Shown here piece after piece: positions 1 through 8,115 of a DNA stretch of 64,000 nt (positions within the stretch are counted from its first letter, which is position 1; each line of letters begins with the position of its first letter). Made by a program: the position numbers and the translations under genes. Under the pieces are notes generated by a model, which did no database searches, had not been told where the DNA came from, and was given only the letters and a program-made list of their open reading frames with translations. Source of the DNA: Ensifer oleiphilus (lineage in GTDB: Bacteria; Pseudomonadota; Alphaproteobacteria; Rhizobiales; Rhizobiaceae); the NCBI RefSeq assembly GCF_013371465.1, contig NZ_JABWDU010000001.1, positions 496,001 to 560,000 on the forward strand. The letters are read 5' to 3'.

Positions 1-43
1 TGCTGTCTGCGGGAGCCGATAATGCCTGGGCAAGCCTGTACAT
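1..43 (-). CDS. pdeM: Ligase-associated endonuclease PdeM, 5' end only (partial)
   Basis: Only the first 14 codons are present, read right to left from an ATG at 43 and running off the window edge (MYRLAQALSAPADS-like start). The call rests mainly on context: in rhizobia the ligase-associated DEXH helicase is followed, in the same direction, by the metallophosphoesterase PdeM. The visible N-terminus resembles the usual PdeM start as I remember it. The gap to the helicase stop is about 46 bases, consistent with an operon. No catalytic motif falls inside the window, so the function is inferred. Confidence 0.5.
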   Translation of the reverse strand, partial: MYRLAQALSAPADS

Positions 44-89
44 GCGTTTCTTCACGGTCCTTGGCGCGTTCGCGCGAACGCGCGCTATT

Positions 90-2675
90 CTATAGCGGCT
101 CGGTGCCCATCGCCTCGTTTATCAGGTCGTCGGCGGCCTCCGATAGCAGGAAGTCCTGCGCCTCGCCCTGAACCGCTTCCTTGCCGATCTCCAGCATCAC
201 GGGCACGGCGAGCGGCGAAATCCGGTCGAGCCGGCGATGGGTGATGTGGCCCTTGATTCGCTTCAGCATATCCCCGAGCCGGCCGATGTCCAAAAGCCCT
301 GTTGCCGCATCGTTGCGCGTTGCCTCCAAGAGCAGATGGTCGGGCTCGTGCGCGCGCAATACGTCGTAAATGAGGTCGGCCGAGACGGTCACCTGACGGC
401 CGGTCTTTTCCTTACCGGGGTGCCGCTGGTCGATCAGCCCGGCAATGACGGCGCAGTTGCGAAACGTCCGCTTCAGGAGAAAGGATTCGTTCAGCCAGGC
501 CTCGAGATCGTCACCGAGCATGTCCTCGTCGAAGAGGTCAGCAAGCGCTTTCCGGCGCAGCTGGAACGTTGTGCCGAGGTCGTCGAGTGCCCAGACGGCC
601 AGCGAGTAGTCGGTGGCAACGAAGCCGAGCGGCTTCAGGCCGGCGCGGTCGAGCCGGCGGGTGAGCAGCATGCCGAGCGTCTGGTGCGCCAGCCGCCCCT
701 CGAAGGCGTAGATCACCATGTAGTGCCGGCTGCCGCGGGGAAAGGTCTCGATCAAAAGCTCGTCTTCTCGCGGCAGCATAGAGACGTCGTTTTGCAGCGA
801 CAGCCAGTCGCGTACCTGTTCAGGCAGGCTCGCGCGCCGCGCCGGGTCGGCGAGCATTTTGCGCACCTGTTCGGCCAGATAGGTCGACAGCGGAAACTTT
901 CCGCCCTGATAGCTCGGCACTTTCGGGTCGAAAGAAAACGCCTGGCTGACGAGACATTCGCTTTCGCGGATGCCTTCGAACCGCAGCACCTTGCCGGAAA
1001 ACAGGAACGTGTCGCCTTGCGACAGCATCTCGAGGAAATACTCCTCGACCTTGCCAAGCGACATGCCGCCGCGGCCGAGCGAGCCGCGCTGGTTGCGCTT
1101 CACCATACGCACGTTCAGCATCGGTGATTCGACGATGGTGCCGACATTGAGCCGGTATTGTTGCGCGACCAGCGGATTGGAAACGCGAAAGAGCCCGTCC
1201 TTGGTCCTGCGGATACGGGCGTAACGCTCGTAGGTCTTGAGCGCATACCCCCCGGTCGCGACGAAATCGATGACGCGCTCGAAAGTTTCCCAAGGAAGAG
1301 AGGAATAGGGCGAGGCGCTGGTGATCTCCTCGTAGAGCGACAGCGGATCGAAGGGCGCTGCGCAGGCCATGCCGAGCACGTGCTGGGCAAGCACGTCGAG
1401 GGCGCCCTTGCCGACCGGTGGCGTATCCTGCGCGCCGATATAGTTGGCGTCGAGGGCTGCCTGGCACTCCATCACCTCGAAGCGGTTGGCCGGAACCAGG
1501 ATCGCCTTCGACGGCTCGTCCATGCGGTGATTGGCGCGGCCGATACGCTGGGCGAGCCGGCTTGCCCCCTTCGGCGCGCCGACATGCACGACGAGATCGA
1601 CATCGCCCCAGTCGATGCCGAGGTCGAGCGTCGAGGTGGCAACGACCGCGCGCAGCCGGTTCTCCGACATCGCTGCCTCGACCTTGCGCCGTTGCGCGAC
1701 ATCGAGCGAACCATGATGAAGGGCGATCGGCAGGTTGTCGTCGTTGATGGTCCAGAGTTCCTGGAACAGAAGCTCCGCCTGGCTGCGGGTGTTGACGAAG
1801 AGCAGGGTGGTCGCGTGCTCCTTGATCGCTTCGTAGACGTCGGCGATGGCGTAGCGCGCCGAATGTCCGGCCCAGGGCACGTGTTCGTCGGTGCGCAGGA
1901 TGGAGATCTGAGGCCTGGCACCGCCCTTGACGGTCACAAGGCCGGCGTGCGCGACCGTGTCGGGCGACTGTGGCGCCAGCCAGCGCTGCAGGTCCATGGG
2001 ATCGGCGACCGTGGCAGACAGGCCGATCGTCTGCAGCGAGGGCGCCAGACGGCGCAGCCGGGCAAGGCCGAGCGACAGCAGGTGTCCGCGCTTCGAGGTG
2101 ACCAGCGAATGCAGCTCGTCGAAGACGACGTAGCGCAGATCCCGAAAGAAGCGCTCGGCTTCGCCGTTAGCGAGCAGCAGCGCCAATTGCTCCGGCGTCG
2201 TCAGGAGAATGTCGGGCGGATTGAGCTTCTGCCGCTGGCGCTTGGCCTGCGGCGTGTCGCCGGTGCGGTTTTCGACGCGCACCGGCAGGCCCATCTCGCC
2301 GACCGGCTTCATCAGATTGCGCTCGATATCGACGGCAAGCGCCTTCAGCGGCGAGAGATAGAGCGTGTGAATGCCTCTAAAGGCCGAACCCGGAGGAATT
2401 TTCCCGCGCCGGGTGAGATCGACCAGGGAGGGGAGAAAGCCGGCAAGCGTCTTGCCGGCCCCGGTTGGCGCGATCAGCAGCGTGCTTTCGCCAGCCTCCG
2501 CCCGTGCCAACAATTCCAGCTGATGGGCGCGGGGCTGCCAGCCCCTTTCGCCGAACCAGCGAAGGAAAGGGGCGGGCAAGGTCAGTGCGTCGCCTTGCGG
2601 GCGTGGGGAATCGATCCTGTTCACGGAGAACAAAGGTAGATCAAATCCGGCAAAAGAGAAGGCCGAGACACCCAC
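90..2675 (-). CDS. Ligase-associated DEXH-box DNA helicase (Lhr family)
   Basis: An 861-residue superfamily 2 helicase. Visible motifs in order: Walker A APTGAGKT near residue 70, the DEXH box as FDELHSL near 185, motif III SAT (GLSATVAD) near 220, and motif VI QRIGRANHR near 375. A long Lhr-type C-terminal region follows (winged helix and DEAD/H-associated domain). Proteins of this size and layout are the ligase-associated helicases found with PdeM, a DNA ligase and an exonuclease-like protein, and are thought to act in DNA repair. The start is taken as GTG at 2675; no strong Shine-Dalgarno supports it, and a GTG 17 codons further in is an alternative. The 5' end lies only about 15 bases from the promoter of the divergent Rrf2 gene. 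Confidence 0.9.
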   Translation of the reverse strand: MGVSAFSFAGFDLPLFSVNRIDSPRPQGDALTLPAPFLRWFGERGWQPRAHQLELLARAEAGESTLLIAPTGAGKTLAGFLPSLVDLTRRGKIPPGSAFRGIHTLYLSPLKALAVDIERNLMKPVGEMGLPVRVENRTGDTPQAKRQRQKLNPPDILLTTPEQLALLLANGEAERFFRDLRYVVFDELHSLVTSKRGHLLSLGLARLRRLAPSLQTIGLSATVADPMDLQRWLAPQSPDTVAHAGLVTVKGGARPQISILRTDEHVPWAGHSARYAIADVYEAIKEHATTLLFVNTRSQAELLFQELWTINDDNLPIALHHGSLDVAQRRKVEAAMSENRLRAVVATSTLDLGIDWGDVDLVVHVGAPKGASRLAQRIGRANHRMDEPSKAILVPANRFEVMECQAALDANYIGAQDTPPVGKGALDVLAQHVLGMACAAPFDPLSLYEEITSASPYSSLPWETFERVIDFVATGGYALKTYERYARIRRTKDGLFRVSNPLVAQQYRLNVGTIVESPMLNVRMVKRNQRGSLGRGGMSLGKVEEYFLEMLSQGDTFLFSGKVLRFEGIRESECLVSQAFSFDPKVPSYQGGKFPLSTYLAEQVRKMLADPARRASLPEQVRDWLSLQNDVSMLPREDELLIETFPRGSRHYMVIYAFEGRLAHQTLGMLLTRRLDRAGLKPLGFVATDYSLAVWALDDLGTTFQLRRKALADLFDEDMLGDDLEAWLNESFLLKRTFRNCAVIAGLIDQRHPGKEKTGRQVTVSADLIYDVLRAHEPDHLLLEATRNDAATGLLDIGRLGDMLKRIKGHITHRRLDRISPLAVPVMLEIGKEAVQGEAQDFLLSEAADDLINEAMGTEPL

Positions 2676-2688
2676 GATCGCATGGCGA

Positions 2689-2717
2689 TTGACTCTTCAT
2701 CGAATCGTGGATAAAAA
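2689..2717 (+). promoter_or_regulatory. Sigma-70-like promoter of the Rrf2 gene
   Basis: TTGACT at 2689-2694, a 17-base spacer and TAAAAA at 2712-2717, about 26 bases before the ATG of the Rrf2 gene. The -35 matches consensus in five of six positions. The -10 is embedded in the operator palindrome listed separately. Confidence 0.55.
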
Positions 2718-2724
2718 ATATCCA
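2708..2724 (+). promoter_or_regulatory. Candidate Rrf2 operator (palindrome over the -10)
   Basis: TGGATA-AAAAA-TATCCA is a perfect 6-bp inverted repeat with a 5-base centre. It overlaps the predicted -10 and lies just upstream of the regulator's own gene. Rrf2 proteins bind short AT-rich palindromes as dimers, so autorepression is a natural reading, but this is inference from position and symmetry. Confidence 0.45.
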
Positions 2725-2742
2725 TGAATAGGGAGAGGGCAA

Positions 2743-3246
2743 ATGAAACTCGGGGACGGTGTCGAGCAGGCGATCCACAGCGTGACGATGCTGAGCTGTC
2801 TTCAGCCCGGCAGCACGCTGTCGGCGGCAGCGCTGGCCGAATTTCACGGGGTGTCCGCGAGCTATCTCCTGAAGCATTTGCAGGCGATGTCAGGAGCAGG
2901 GCTGCTTGAAGCCGTCCCAGGCCCCAAGGGCGGTTATCGTCTCGCCCGCCTGCCGGCAAAGATCAGTCTGCTCGATATCGTGCTTGCGGTCGAAGGCCCG
3001 GAGCCGGCGTTCCGCTGCAACGAGATCCGCCTGCGTGGCCCCAATCCCTATGCCTGTAAGCCGAAGACGCTGTGCACCATCAACGTCGCGATGCTGAAGG
3101 CCGAACAGGCCTATCGCGCCGAGCTTCGGCGCGTGACCATCGCCGACATCATGGAAGACCTCAGAACCAAGGATGACGGCAGCATTTCCGCGAGGACCAA
3201 CGCGTTCCTCGCGGTCAACGAGCGCAAGTCGGCCGCCGGCGCCTGA
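2743..3246 (+). CDS. Rrf2 family transcriptional regulator
   Basis: A 167-residue protein. The N-terminal winged helix covers about residues 5-70 and contains the family signature GPKGGYRLAR. Cysteines at about residues 90, 104 and 109 (FRCNE, YACKPKTLC) lie where Rrf2 members carry sensing or cluster-ligating residues. The ATG follows GGGAGAGG with good spacing. The gene is followed after about 50 bases by an AhpD-like protein in the same direction, a frequent pairing that suggests control of a peroxide or thiol stress function. It differs in sequence from RirA, IscR and NsrR as I know them, so the signal it senses is not identified. Confidence 0.85.
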   Translation: MKLGDGVEQAIHSVTMLSCLQPGSTLSAAALAEFHGVSASYLLKHLQAMSGAGLLEAVPGPKGGYRLARLPAKISLLDIVLAVEGPEPAFRCNEIRLRGPNPYACKPKTLCTINVAMLKAEQAYRAELRRVTIADIMEDLRTKDDGSISARTNAFLAVNERKSAAGA

Positions 3247-3252
3247 AATCTT

Positions 3253-3286
3253 GATCCCCATCCACCTGCCGATCCCCATCCACCTG
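3253..3286 (+). repeat. Short tandem repeat (2 x 18 bp)
   Basis: GATCCCCATCCACCTG occurs twice with an 18-base period between the Rrf2 stop and the ribosome binding site of the next gene. It is probably a simple local duplication without known function. Confidence 0.7.
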
Positions 3287-3298
3287 AAGGAGAAGACC

Positions 3299-3763
3299 AT
3301 GCAACCGCGTTTGAACTTCGTCAAAGCCGCCCCCGATGCTTATAAGGCCGCGGCAGCCTTCGACAGCTACATCATCAAGGAATCGGGCCTCGATCCGCGC
3401 CTGATCCACCTGATCAAGCTGCGCGCCTCGCAGATAAACGGCTGTGCCTATTGCATCGACATGCATGTGAAGGAGGCGCGCCACACCGGCCTGAGCGAGC
3501 AGTGGATCCACCTGATCTGCGCTTGGCGCGAATCGCCGATCTATGACGCCCGCGAACGCGCGGTGCTGGCCTGGACCGAGGCGCTCACCAACCTAGCCCA
3601 GACCGGCGCGCCGGATGCGGATTTCGAGCCGCTGAAGGAGCATTTCGACGAGGCGGAGATCACCAAGATCACGATGGCCATCGGCGTCATCAATGTCTGG
3701 AACCGCGTTGCCGTCGGGCTGCGCTCGCAGCATCCGGTCGATGCACCGGCAAAGGCTGCCTGA
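3299..3763 (+). CDS. Carboxymuconolactone decarboxylase / AhpD-like protein
   Basis: A 154-residue single-domain CMD family protein. The CXXC-type centre is seen as NGCAYCIDMH near residue 50, with the downstream His typical of alkylhydroperoxidase-type members. The ATG at 3299 follows AAGGAGAAG closely; a longer reading from 3173 would overlap the regulator and is rejected. The family includes thiol-dependent peroxidases that reduce organic hydroperoxides. Linkage to an Rrf2 regulator supports an oxidative-stress role, although the electron donor is unknown. A strong hairpin follows the stop codon. Confidence 0.88.
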   Translation: MQPRLNFVKAAPDAYKAAAAFDSYIIKESGLDPRLIHLIKLRASQINGCAYCIDMHVKEARHTGLSEQWIHLICAWRESPIYDARERAVLAWTEALTNLAQTGAPDADFEPLKEHFDEAEITKITMAIGVINVWNRVAVGLRSQHPVDAPAKAA

Positions 3764-3783
3764 TACCGCCCACCATCGAACAA

Positions 3784-3820
3784 CGAAAAAGCCCCGGTTC
3801 TGGATGCCGGGGCTTTTTCG
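3784..3820. terminator. Bidirectional rho-independent terminator
   Basis: A perfect 14-bp inverted repeat (arms 3784-3797 and 3807-3820, core AGCCCCGG/CCGGGGCT) with a 9-base loop and an A-tract and T-tract on the two sides. It sits between two convergent genes and can end both transcripts. Confidence 0.9.
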
Positions 3821-3830
3821 ATTCAGCGCT

Positions 3831-4466
3831 TCAGAGTGCGATGTAGCGGTCGGCGCGGTGGTTGATGGCCACGAACAGGTTGAGGACCACAGCGCCGAGC
3901 ACCGACCAGGCGACGACCGAGGGGCTGGTGACGCCGAAGGCGGCAACCAGCACGACCATGTCGATCGCCAGCTGCACCAGGCCGGCGCGAACGCCGAAAC
4001 GTTCCTGCAGGTAGATGCCGAGAATGCCGACGCCGCCGAGGCTGGCGCGGTGGCGGTAAAGTGCCAAGAGGCCGTAGCCGAGAAGCAGGCCGCCGATGAG
4101 GGCCGCCCAGGCCGGATGGATGTCGCCGATCTGGAACAGGCGCGACTGGATATCGGTCAGAAACGAGGTTACGCCGATGGCGATGAAGGTCTTGACCGTG
4201 AAGGCCGGCCCGAGCCTCTTCCAGGAGAGATAGAAGAACGGCAGGTTGAGCAGGAAGAAGGCAAGGCCGAAGTTCACGCCGGTCGCATAGTGCAAGAGGA
4301 AGGCGACGCCGGCGGTGCTGCCGGTGAGCAGGCCGGCGCTGGCAAGGAAATAAAGGCCGAGTGCTGCAATCAGGCTGCCGGAGAAAATGCCCTGCAGGTC
4401 CTCGACCGGTGTGTGCCGGGTCGGGCTGGTGTTCCAAAGACCGAAAACGCTGCTGCTCAGAGTCAT
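3831..4466 (-). CDS. YitT family membrane protein
   Basis: A 211-residue integral membrane protein with five to six hydrophobic segments. It has a YitT-type layout, including GSLIAALGLYFLASAGLLTG near residue 30 and a glycine-rich GGLLLGYGLLALYRHRASLGGVGI stretch read in two parts near residue 125. The start is set at the ATG at 4466, preceded by GAGG at proper distance; an upstream ATG at 4505 lacks a ribosome binding site. The family's transport role is unknown. It converges with the AhpD-like gene across the shared terminator. Confidence 0.82.
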   Translation of the reverse strand: MTLSSSVFGLWNTSPTRHTPVEDLQGIFSGSLIAALGLYFLASAGLLTGSTAGVAFLLHYATGVNFGLAFFLLNLPFFYLSWKRLGPAFTVKTFIAIGVTSFLTDIQSRLFQIGDIHPAWAALIGGLLLGYGLLALYRHRASLGGVGILGIYLQERFGVRAGLVQLAIDMVVLVAAFGVTSPSVVAWSVLGAVVLNLFVAINHRADRYIAL

Positions 4467-4573
4467 GGCAAAAACCTCGATTGTGATGGCCAAGCAATGC
4501 TGCAACGCACAAAAACAATCAAGAAAAATATGTCAGTAATGCTGACGTATTTTTGCGAACCAGCCCTGCGTTT

Positions 4574-5512
4574 TTAGGCAGGCTTGCGGGCGAGAAACAG
4601 GATGCCCGTGATAGGCTGGCCTGCATCCATGCGGATGACGGTCCGCTCCACGGCCACCATTTCCAGGCGGTGTGAAGCGAGAAGGTCGCGGATATAGGCC
4701 TCGCTGTGGGCATAGCGCAGCGACGGACGCAGGACAAAACCATCCAACGTGCCGGCATCCTCCACCGAAAAGGCAAACAGGCCCCTGCTGGAAAGCAGCT
4801 CGCAGACAATCTCGGCGACGCCATCGAGACTGCCAAGATACATCAGGACGTCGGCGGCGCTGACAAGATCGGCGCGCGCCGCCGCAAAGTTGCCGAAGAC
4901 ACCGGATTGTTCGGGAGGTAACGACAGGTCGGCCCGGGCCAGCCGGTCATAGACGGCTTTCGTCTCGGCCTTCGCCAGCATGTTGGCAGAAATGTCGAAG
5001 CCCTCTAGAAATGCCGTCCGTTCGCGGATGCGCTCGCCGAACAGTCCGGTGCCGCAACCAAGGTCGACCACATGCTCGAATTGCGCGCCCGCAGTTGCGC
5101 TTTCGATGAGCGCGGCGAGCTTTTCCGGCACGGTGTAATCGAGCTTCTCGACCAGCGCATGATCGAAGCGGTCGGCGTAGTCGTCGAACAGCCGCTCGAC
5201 ATAGAGGCTGGGCGGTTGTTCCGGCATCTCGGTGGCGCCGAGCAGCGCCAGCTTCAGTCCGGCACCGAAGATGTCTTTCGGGTTGAGGACCAAGGTTTTG
5301 CGCAGCGCGTCGATCGCCGCCTCTTTCCGGCCCGATTTTTCCTCATAGTCCGCCAACCGGAACCAGCCGGCAGCCCACTCGGGTACGCGCTCGAGCGCTT
5401 GGCCCATGAGATCGGCCGCACTCTCGGGCTCGCCGGCCTCGGCAAGCATTTTTGCGTAGTCGGCGCGGCGGTCGGCGATCAGGTCGCCGGAGGAGAGCTG
5501 GTTGAGCGTCAT
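4574..5512 (-). CDS. TPR-containing class I SAM methyltransferase
   Basis: A 312-residue protein. The N-terminal 100 residues form TPR-like helical repeats (AGEPESAADLMGQALERVPE, then SGRKEAAIDALRKTLVLNPK). A Rossmann methyltransferase domain follows, with motif I VVDLGCGTGLFGERI near residue 155 and an acidic end of strand 2 (GFDISANML). The class resembles the predicted TPR methyltransferases common in alphaproteobacteria; the substrate is unknown. The start is the ATG at 5512; the open frame extends upstream but without homologous sequence. Its 5' region diverges from the DUF6460-like gene. Confidence 0.85.
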   Translation of the reverse strand: MTLNQLSSGDLIADRRADYAKMLAEAGEPESAADLMGQALERVPEWAAGWFRLADYEEKSGRKEAAIDALRKTLVLNPKDIFGAGLKLALLGATEMPEQPPSLYVERLFDDYADRFDHALVEKLDYTVPEKLAALIESATAGAQFEHVVDLGCGTGLFGERIRERTAFLEGFDISANMLAKAETKAVYDRLARADLSLPPEQSGVFGNFAAARADLVSAADVLMYLGSLDGVAEIVCELLSSRGLFAFSVEDAGTLDGFVLRPSLRYAHSEAYIRDLLASHRLEMVAVERTVIRMDAGQPITGILFLARKPA

Positions 5513-5665
5513 CAATGTGAGATGTTGGTTGCGATCAGCGCTTCTGACGCCGGGCCGGGCAAAACACAAGCGGAATCTGAAAGCCGGGCGGATACCCGCC
5601 TTTTCCGGTGACTTGCGAGGGTGCGAATGGCAGCTTATGTGAAGGGAAACAGGAGTATTTCGCCG

Positions 5666-5932
5666 ATGTCGGACGGAGTGAACAGATTTTTGGGGGATTC
5701 GCCGCTGCGCGTTCTCGTCAAGCTCGTCGTGGTGTCGATCCTCGTCGGCTTCGTCATGACCGTTTTCGGCTGGTACCCTGCCGACATCTATTTCGGCATC
5801 CGCAACTTCCTGCTCGACCTCTGGCATACGGGCTTCTCGGCGCTCGGTCGGGTCGGCGACTATCTGCTTCTGGGTGCTGCGATCGTCATCCCGGCCTTCA
5901 TCATCCTGCGTGTCATGAGCTACCGGCGTTGA
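5666..5932 (+). CDS. Small membrane protein (DUF6460-like)
   Basis: An 88-residue protein with two hydrophobic segments (VLVKLVVVSILVGFVMTVFG and the C-terminal YLLLGAAIVIPAFIILRVM) around a WYPADIYFGIRNF linker. It resembles the short rhizobial DUF6460 proteins. The ATG at 5666 is chosen because AGGAG lies nine bases upstream; the frame is open from 5621. It is followed two bases later by the CAP lipoprotein gene, so the two are probably co-transcribed. No function can be assigned. Confidence 0.75.
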   Translation: MSDGVNRFLGDSPLRVLVKLVVVSILVGFVMTVFGWYPADIYFGIRNFLLDLWHTGFSALGRVGDYLLLGAAIVIPAFIILRVMSYRR

Positions 5933-5934
5933 GC

Positions 5935-6438
5935 ATGAAGGATCAACTCTTCCTCATCGAGCGGCGCGCTCTTCTGCGCGCCGGCGCTGTGCTGTCGCTC
6001 GGTATGCTTGCCGGCTGCACCACCTCCAACGTGCTGACGCCGGCAACGGGCACCGGCAGCGACCAGACCGCGGCGAGCCTCGGTTATGTCAACGCGCTGC
6101 GCAAGAGCAAGGGTCTGCCGTCGCTGGTGGCCGACCGAGCGGCCTCCGCTGCGGCCATGAGCCAGGCCGCCAGGATGGCCAAGGTCGGCAAGATGCAGCA
6201 TCTGATCGGCTGGAACGACAGTTTCTACGACAGGATGAAGGGCCAGGGCGTGACGTTGCCGGCCGCCGAAAACATCGCCGTCGGCCAGGACGACGCCAAG
6301 CGCGCCTATGACGCCTGGTACCGGTCGCCGAAGCACCTCGAAAACATGCTCGGCAATTTTCGCGGCCTCGGCGTTGCGGTGGTGCAAAACGCCGCGTCGG
6401 GCAACCGTCCCTATTGGGCGATGGTGCTGTCGGGCTGA
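5935..6438 (+). CDS. CAP-domain (SCP/PR1-like) lipoprotein
   Basis: A 167-residue secreted protein. Residues 1-28 form a lipoprotein signal with twin Arg (ERRALLRAG), a hydrophobic core and the lipobox LAGC. The mature part carries CAP/SCP family signatures: YVNALRKSKGLPSL, AENIA near residue 107, and HLENMLGNFRGLGVAV near 140. Bacterial CAP proteins are envelope proteins of poorly known function. Translation is probably coupled to the upstream membrane-protein gene (two-base gap). The stop is followed by a repeat element. Confidence 0.88.
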   Translation: MKDQLFLIERRALLRAGAVLSLGMLAGCTTSNVLTPATGTGSDQTAASLGYVNALRKSKGLPSLVADRAASAAAMSQAARMAKVGKMQHLIGWNDSFYDRMKGQGVTLPAAENIAVGQDDAKRAYDAWYRSPKHLENMLGNFRGLGVAVVQNAASGNRPYWAMVLSG

Positions 6439-6462
6439 TAGCCCCGAGAATGACTTCGGCCG

Positions 6463-6651
6463 CTCATCCCCCTGCCGGGACCTTCTCCCCGCAAGCGGGG
6501 AGAAGCAAATCCCGCCTCACTCGTTCGAACCTACAATTGCCGTTCTTGACGTCGTGCTGTTTGGTGGCGGCGCATGCCAACTGATAGTTCGGCGGTCGCG
6601 CGCGTCACCTCTCGCCGCAGGCGGGGAGAGGGAGGGTGAGGGGCTTTTGCG
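6463..6651. repeat. RIME-like mosaic intergenic palindromic element
   Basis: The region between the CAP gene and the MATE gene (6439-6756) has no gene. It contains a perfect 11-bp hairpin CTTCTCCCCGC/GCGGGGAGAAG at 6482-6505. A second, imperfect hairpin rich in CTCTCCCCGCC lies near 6611-6640 in inverted orientation. This layout matches rhizobial intergenic mosaic elements (RIME type) as I know them. The exact borders are estimates. Confidence 0.65.
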
Positions 6652-6756
6652 CCGTCGCAGTGTTGTTGATTGCGACGACCGTCCGCAGTACCTTGCGCCC
6701 GCCTGTGATCTTTCCCTAAAACGGTCGTCACGCACTCGTTCGATCAGGACTGCCCG

Positions 6757-8115
6757 ATGACCGCCGTTTCTCCCGCTTCGCCGAGCGATCCCGCCGGTCC
6801 CTTCGAAGTCACCCACCGGCTGATCCTGGCGATCGCGCTGCCGATGACGCTCGGCTTTCTCACTACGCCGCTGCTCGGCCTGGTCGACACCGCCGTCGTC
6901 GGCCGCATGGGGCAGGCGACGCTGCTGGCCGGGCTTGCCGTCGGCGCGATCATGTTCGACCTGATCTTCACGACGTTCAATTTCCTGCGGGCCGCCACGA
7001 CCGGCCTCGTCGCCCAGGCCTATGGCCGGGGGGATCGGCGTGAACAGCAGGCCGTGTTCTGGCGTTCTCTGGTCATTGCGCTCACGGCCGGAGTTGCGGT
7101 TGTTGCCCTGTCGCCGCTGCTGCTTGCCGGTGGTCTATGGCTGATGGGTCCACCGCCAGAAGTGGAGGCTGTGACACGCACCTATTTCCTCTGCCGCATC
7201 CTCTCGTCGCCGGCGGCCCTTGCCAACTATGCCATCCTCGGCTTCGTGCTCGGACGGGGCCAGGGCACGACCGGACTTCTGCTGCAGGCGCTCATCAACG
7301 GGGTTAACATCGTCCTTTCCATCCTGCTCGGGCTGGTGCTGGGCTGGGGTGTTGCCGGCGTCGCGATCGCGACCGTGACCGGCGAGATCGTCGGTGCCCT
7401 GGTCGGCTTTGCCATCGTCTACGGTCGATTCGACCGGAACGATGCGCCAAGCTGGGCGATGATCTTCGACCGCGAGCGGCTGAGGCCGCTGTTCGGGCTC
7501 AACCGCGATATCATGATCCGCTCGTTCGTGCTGGTTGCGGCCTTTGCGCTGATCACGCGCATCGGTACGGCTTTCGGGCCGGTAACGCTCGCGGCAAACG
7601 CGGTGCTGATGACCATTTTCCTCGTCGCCGGCTACTATCTCGATGGCCTTGCCAATGCGGCCGAGCAATTGATCGGTCGTTCGATCGGTGCCCGTTACCG
7701 CCCGGCCTTCGATCGAGCCCTGAAGCTGACGATGGCCTGGTCGCTCGGTCTTGCCGCCCTGACGACGGCGGCGCTCCTGTTTTTCGGGCACGGGCTTGTC
7801 GATCTCTTGACGACGGCACCCGACGTTCGCGCGGTCGCCTACGAATATCTGCCCTGGGCGGCGCTGACGGCGACAACCGGCGCGCTCGCCTTCCTGATGG
7901 ATGGGGTCTTCATCGGCGCCACCTGGTCGCGCGAAATGCGCAACATGATGCTGGCGGCCCTTGGCGGATACATCGCCGCACTGGCGGTCCTCGTGCCCGC
8001 CCTTGGCAACCACGGCCTATGGGCGGGGCTCAACCTGTTCCTGTTGATGCGTGGCCTGTTTCTTCTTGCCAGAATTCCGGCGAAGGCCGGTCAGACCTTT
8101 CGCTCGGCCCAGTAA
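6757..8115 (+). CDS. MATE family efflux transporter (DinF-like)
   Basis: A 452-residue polytopic membrane protein with about 12 hydrophobic segments in two pseudo-repeats. Recognisable family features include PMTLGFLTTPLLGLVDTAVV near residue 28 and TTGLVAQAYGRGDRREQQAV near 85. The second bundle begins near residue 245. DinF-type MATE proteins export cationic or organic compounds using Na+ or H+ gradients; the substrate cannot be read from sequence. The last 25 bases overlap the 3' end of convergent pyrD. The promoter region carries the RIME-like repeat. Confidence 0.9.
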   Translation: MTAVSPASPSDPAGPFEVTHRLILAIALPMTLGFLTTPLLGLVDTAVVGRMGQATLLAGLAVGAIMFDLIFTTFNFLRAATTGLVAQAYGRGDRREQQAVFWRSLVIALTAGVAVVALSPLLLAGGLWLMGPPPEVEAVTRTYFLCRILSSPAALANYAILGFVLGRGQGTTGLLLQALINGVNIVLSILLGLVLGWGVAGVAIATVTGEIVGALVGFAIVYGRFDRNDAPSWAMIFDRERLRPLFGLNRDIMIRSFVLVAAFALITRIGTAFGPVTLAANAVLMTIFLVAGYYLDGLANAAEQLIGRSIGARYRPAFDRALKLTMAWSLGLAALTTAALLFFGHGLVDLLTTAPDVRAVAYEYLPWAALTATTGALAFLMDGVFIGATWSREMRNMMLAALGGYIAALAVLVPALGNHGLWAGLNLFLLMRGLFLLARIPAKAGQTFRSAQ

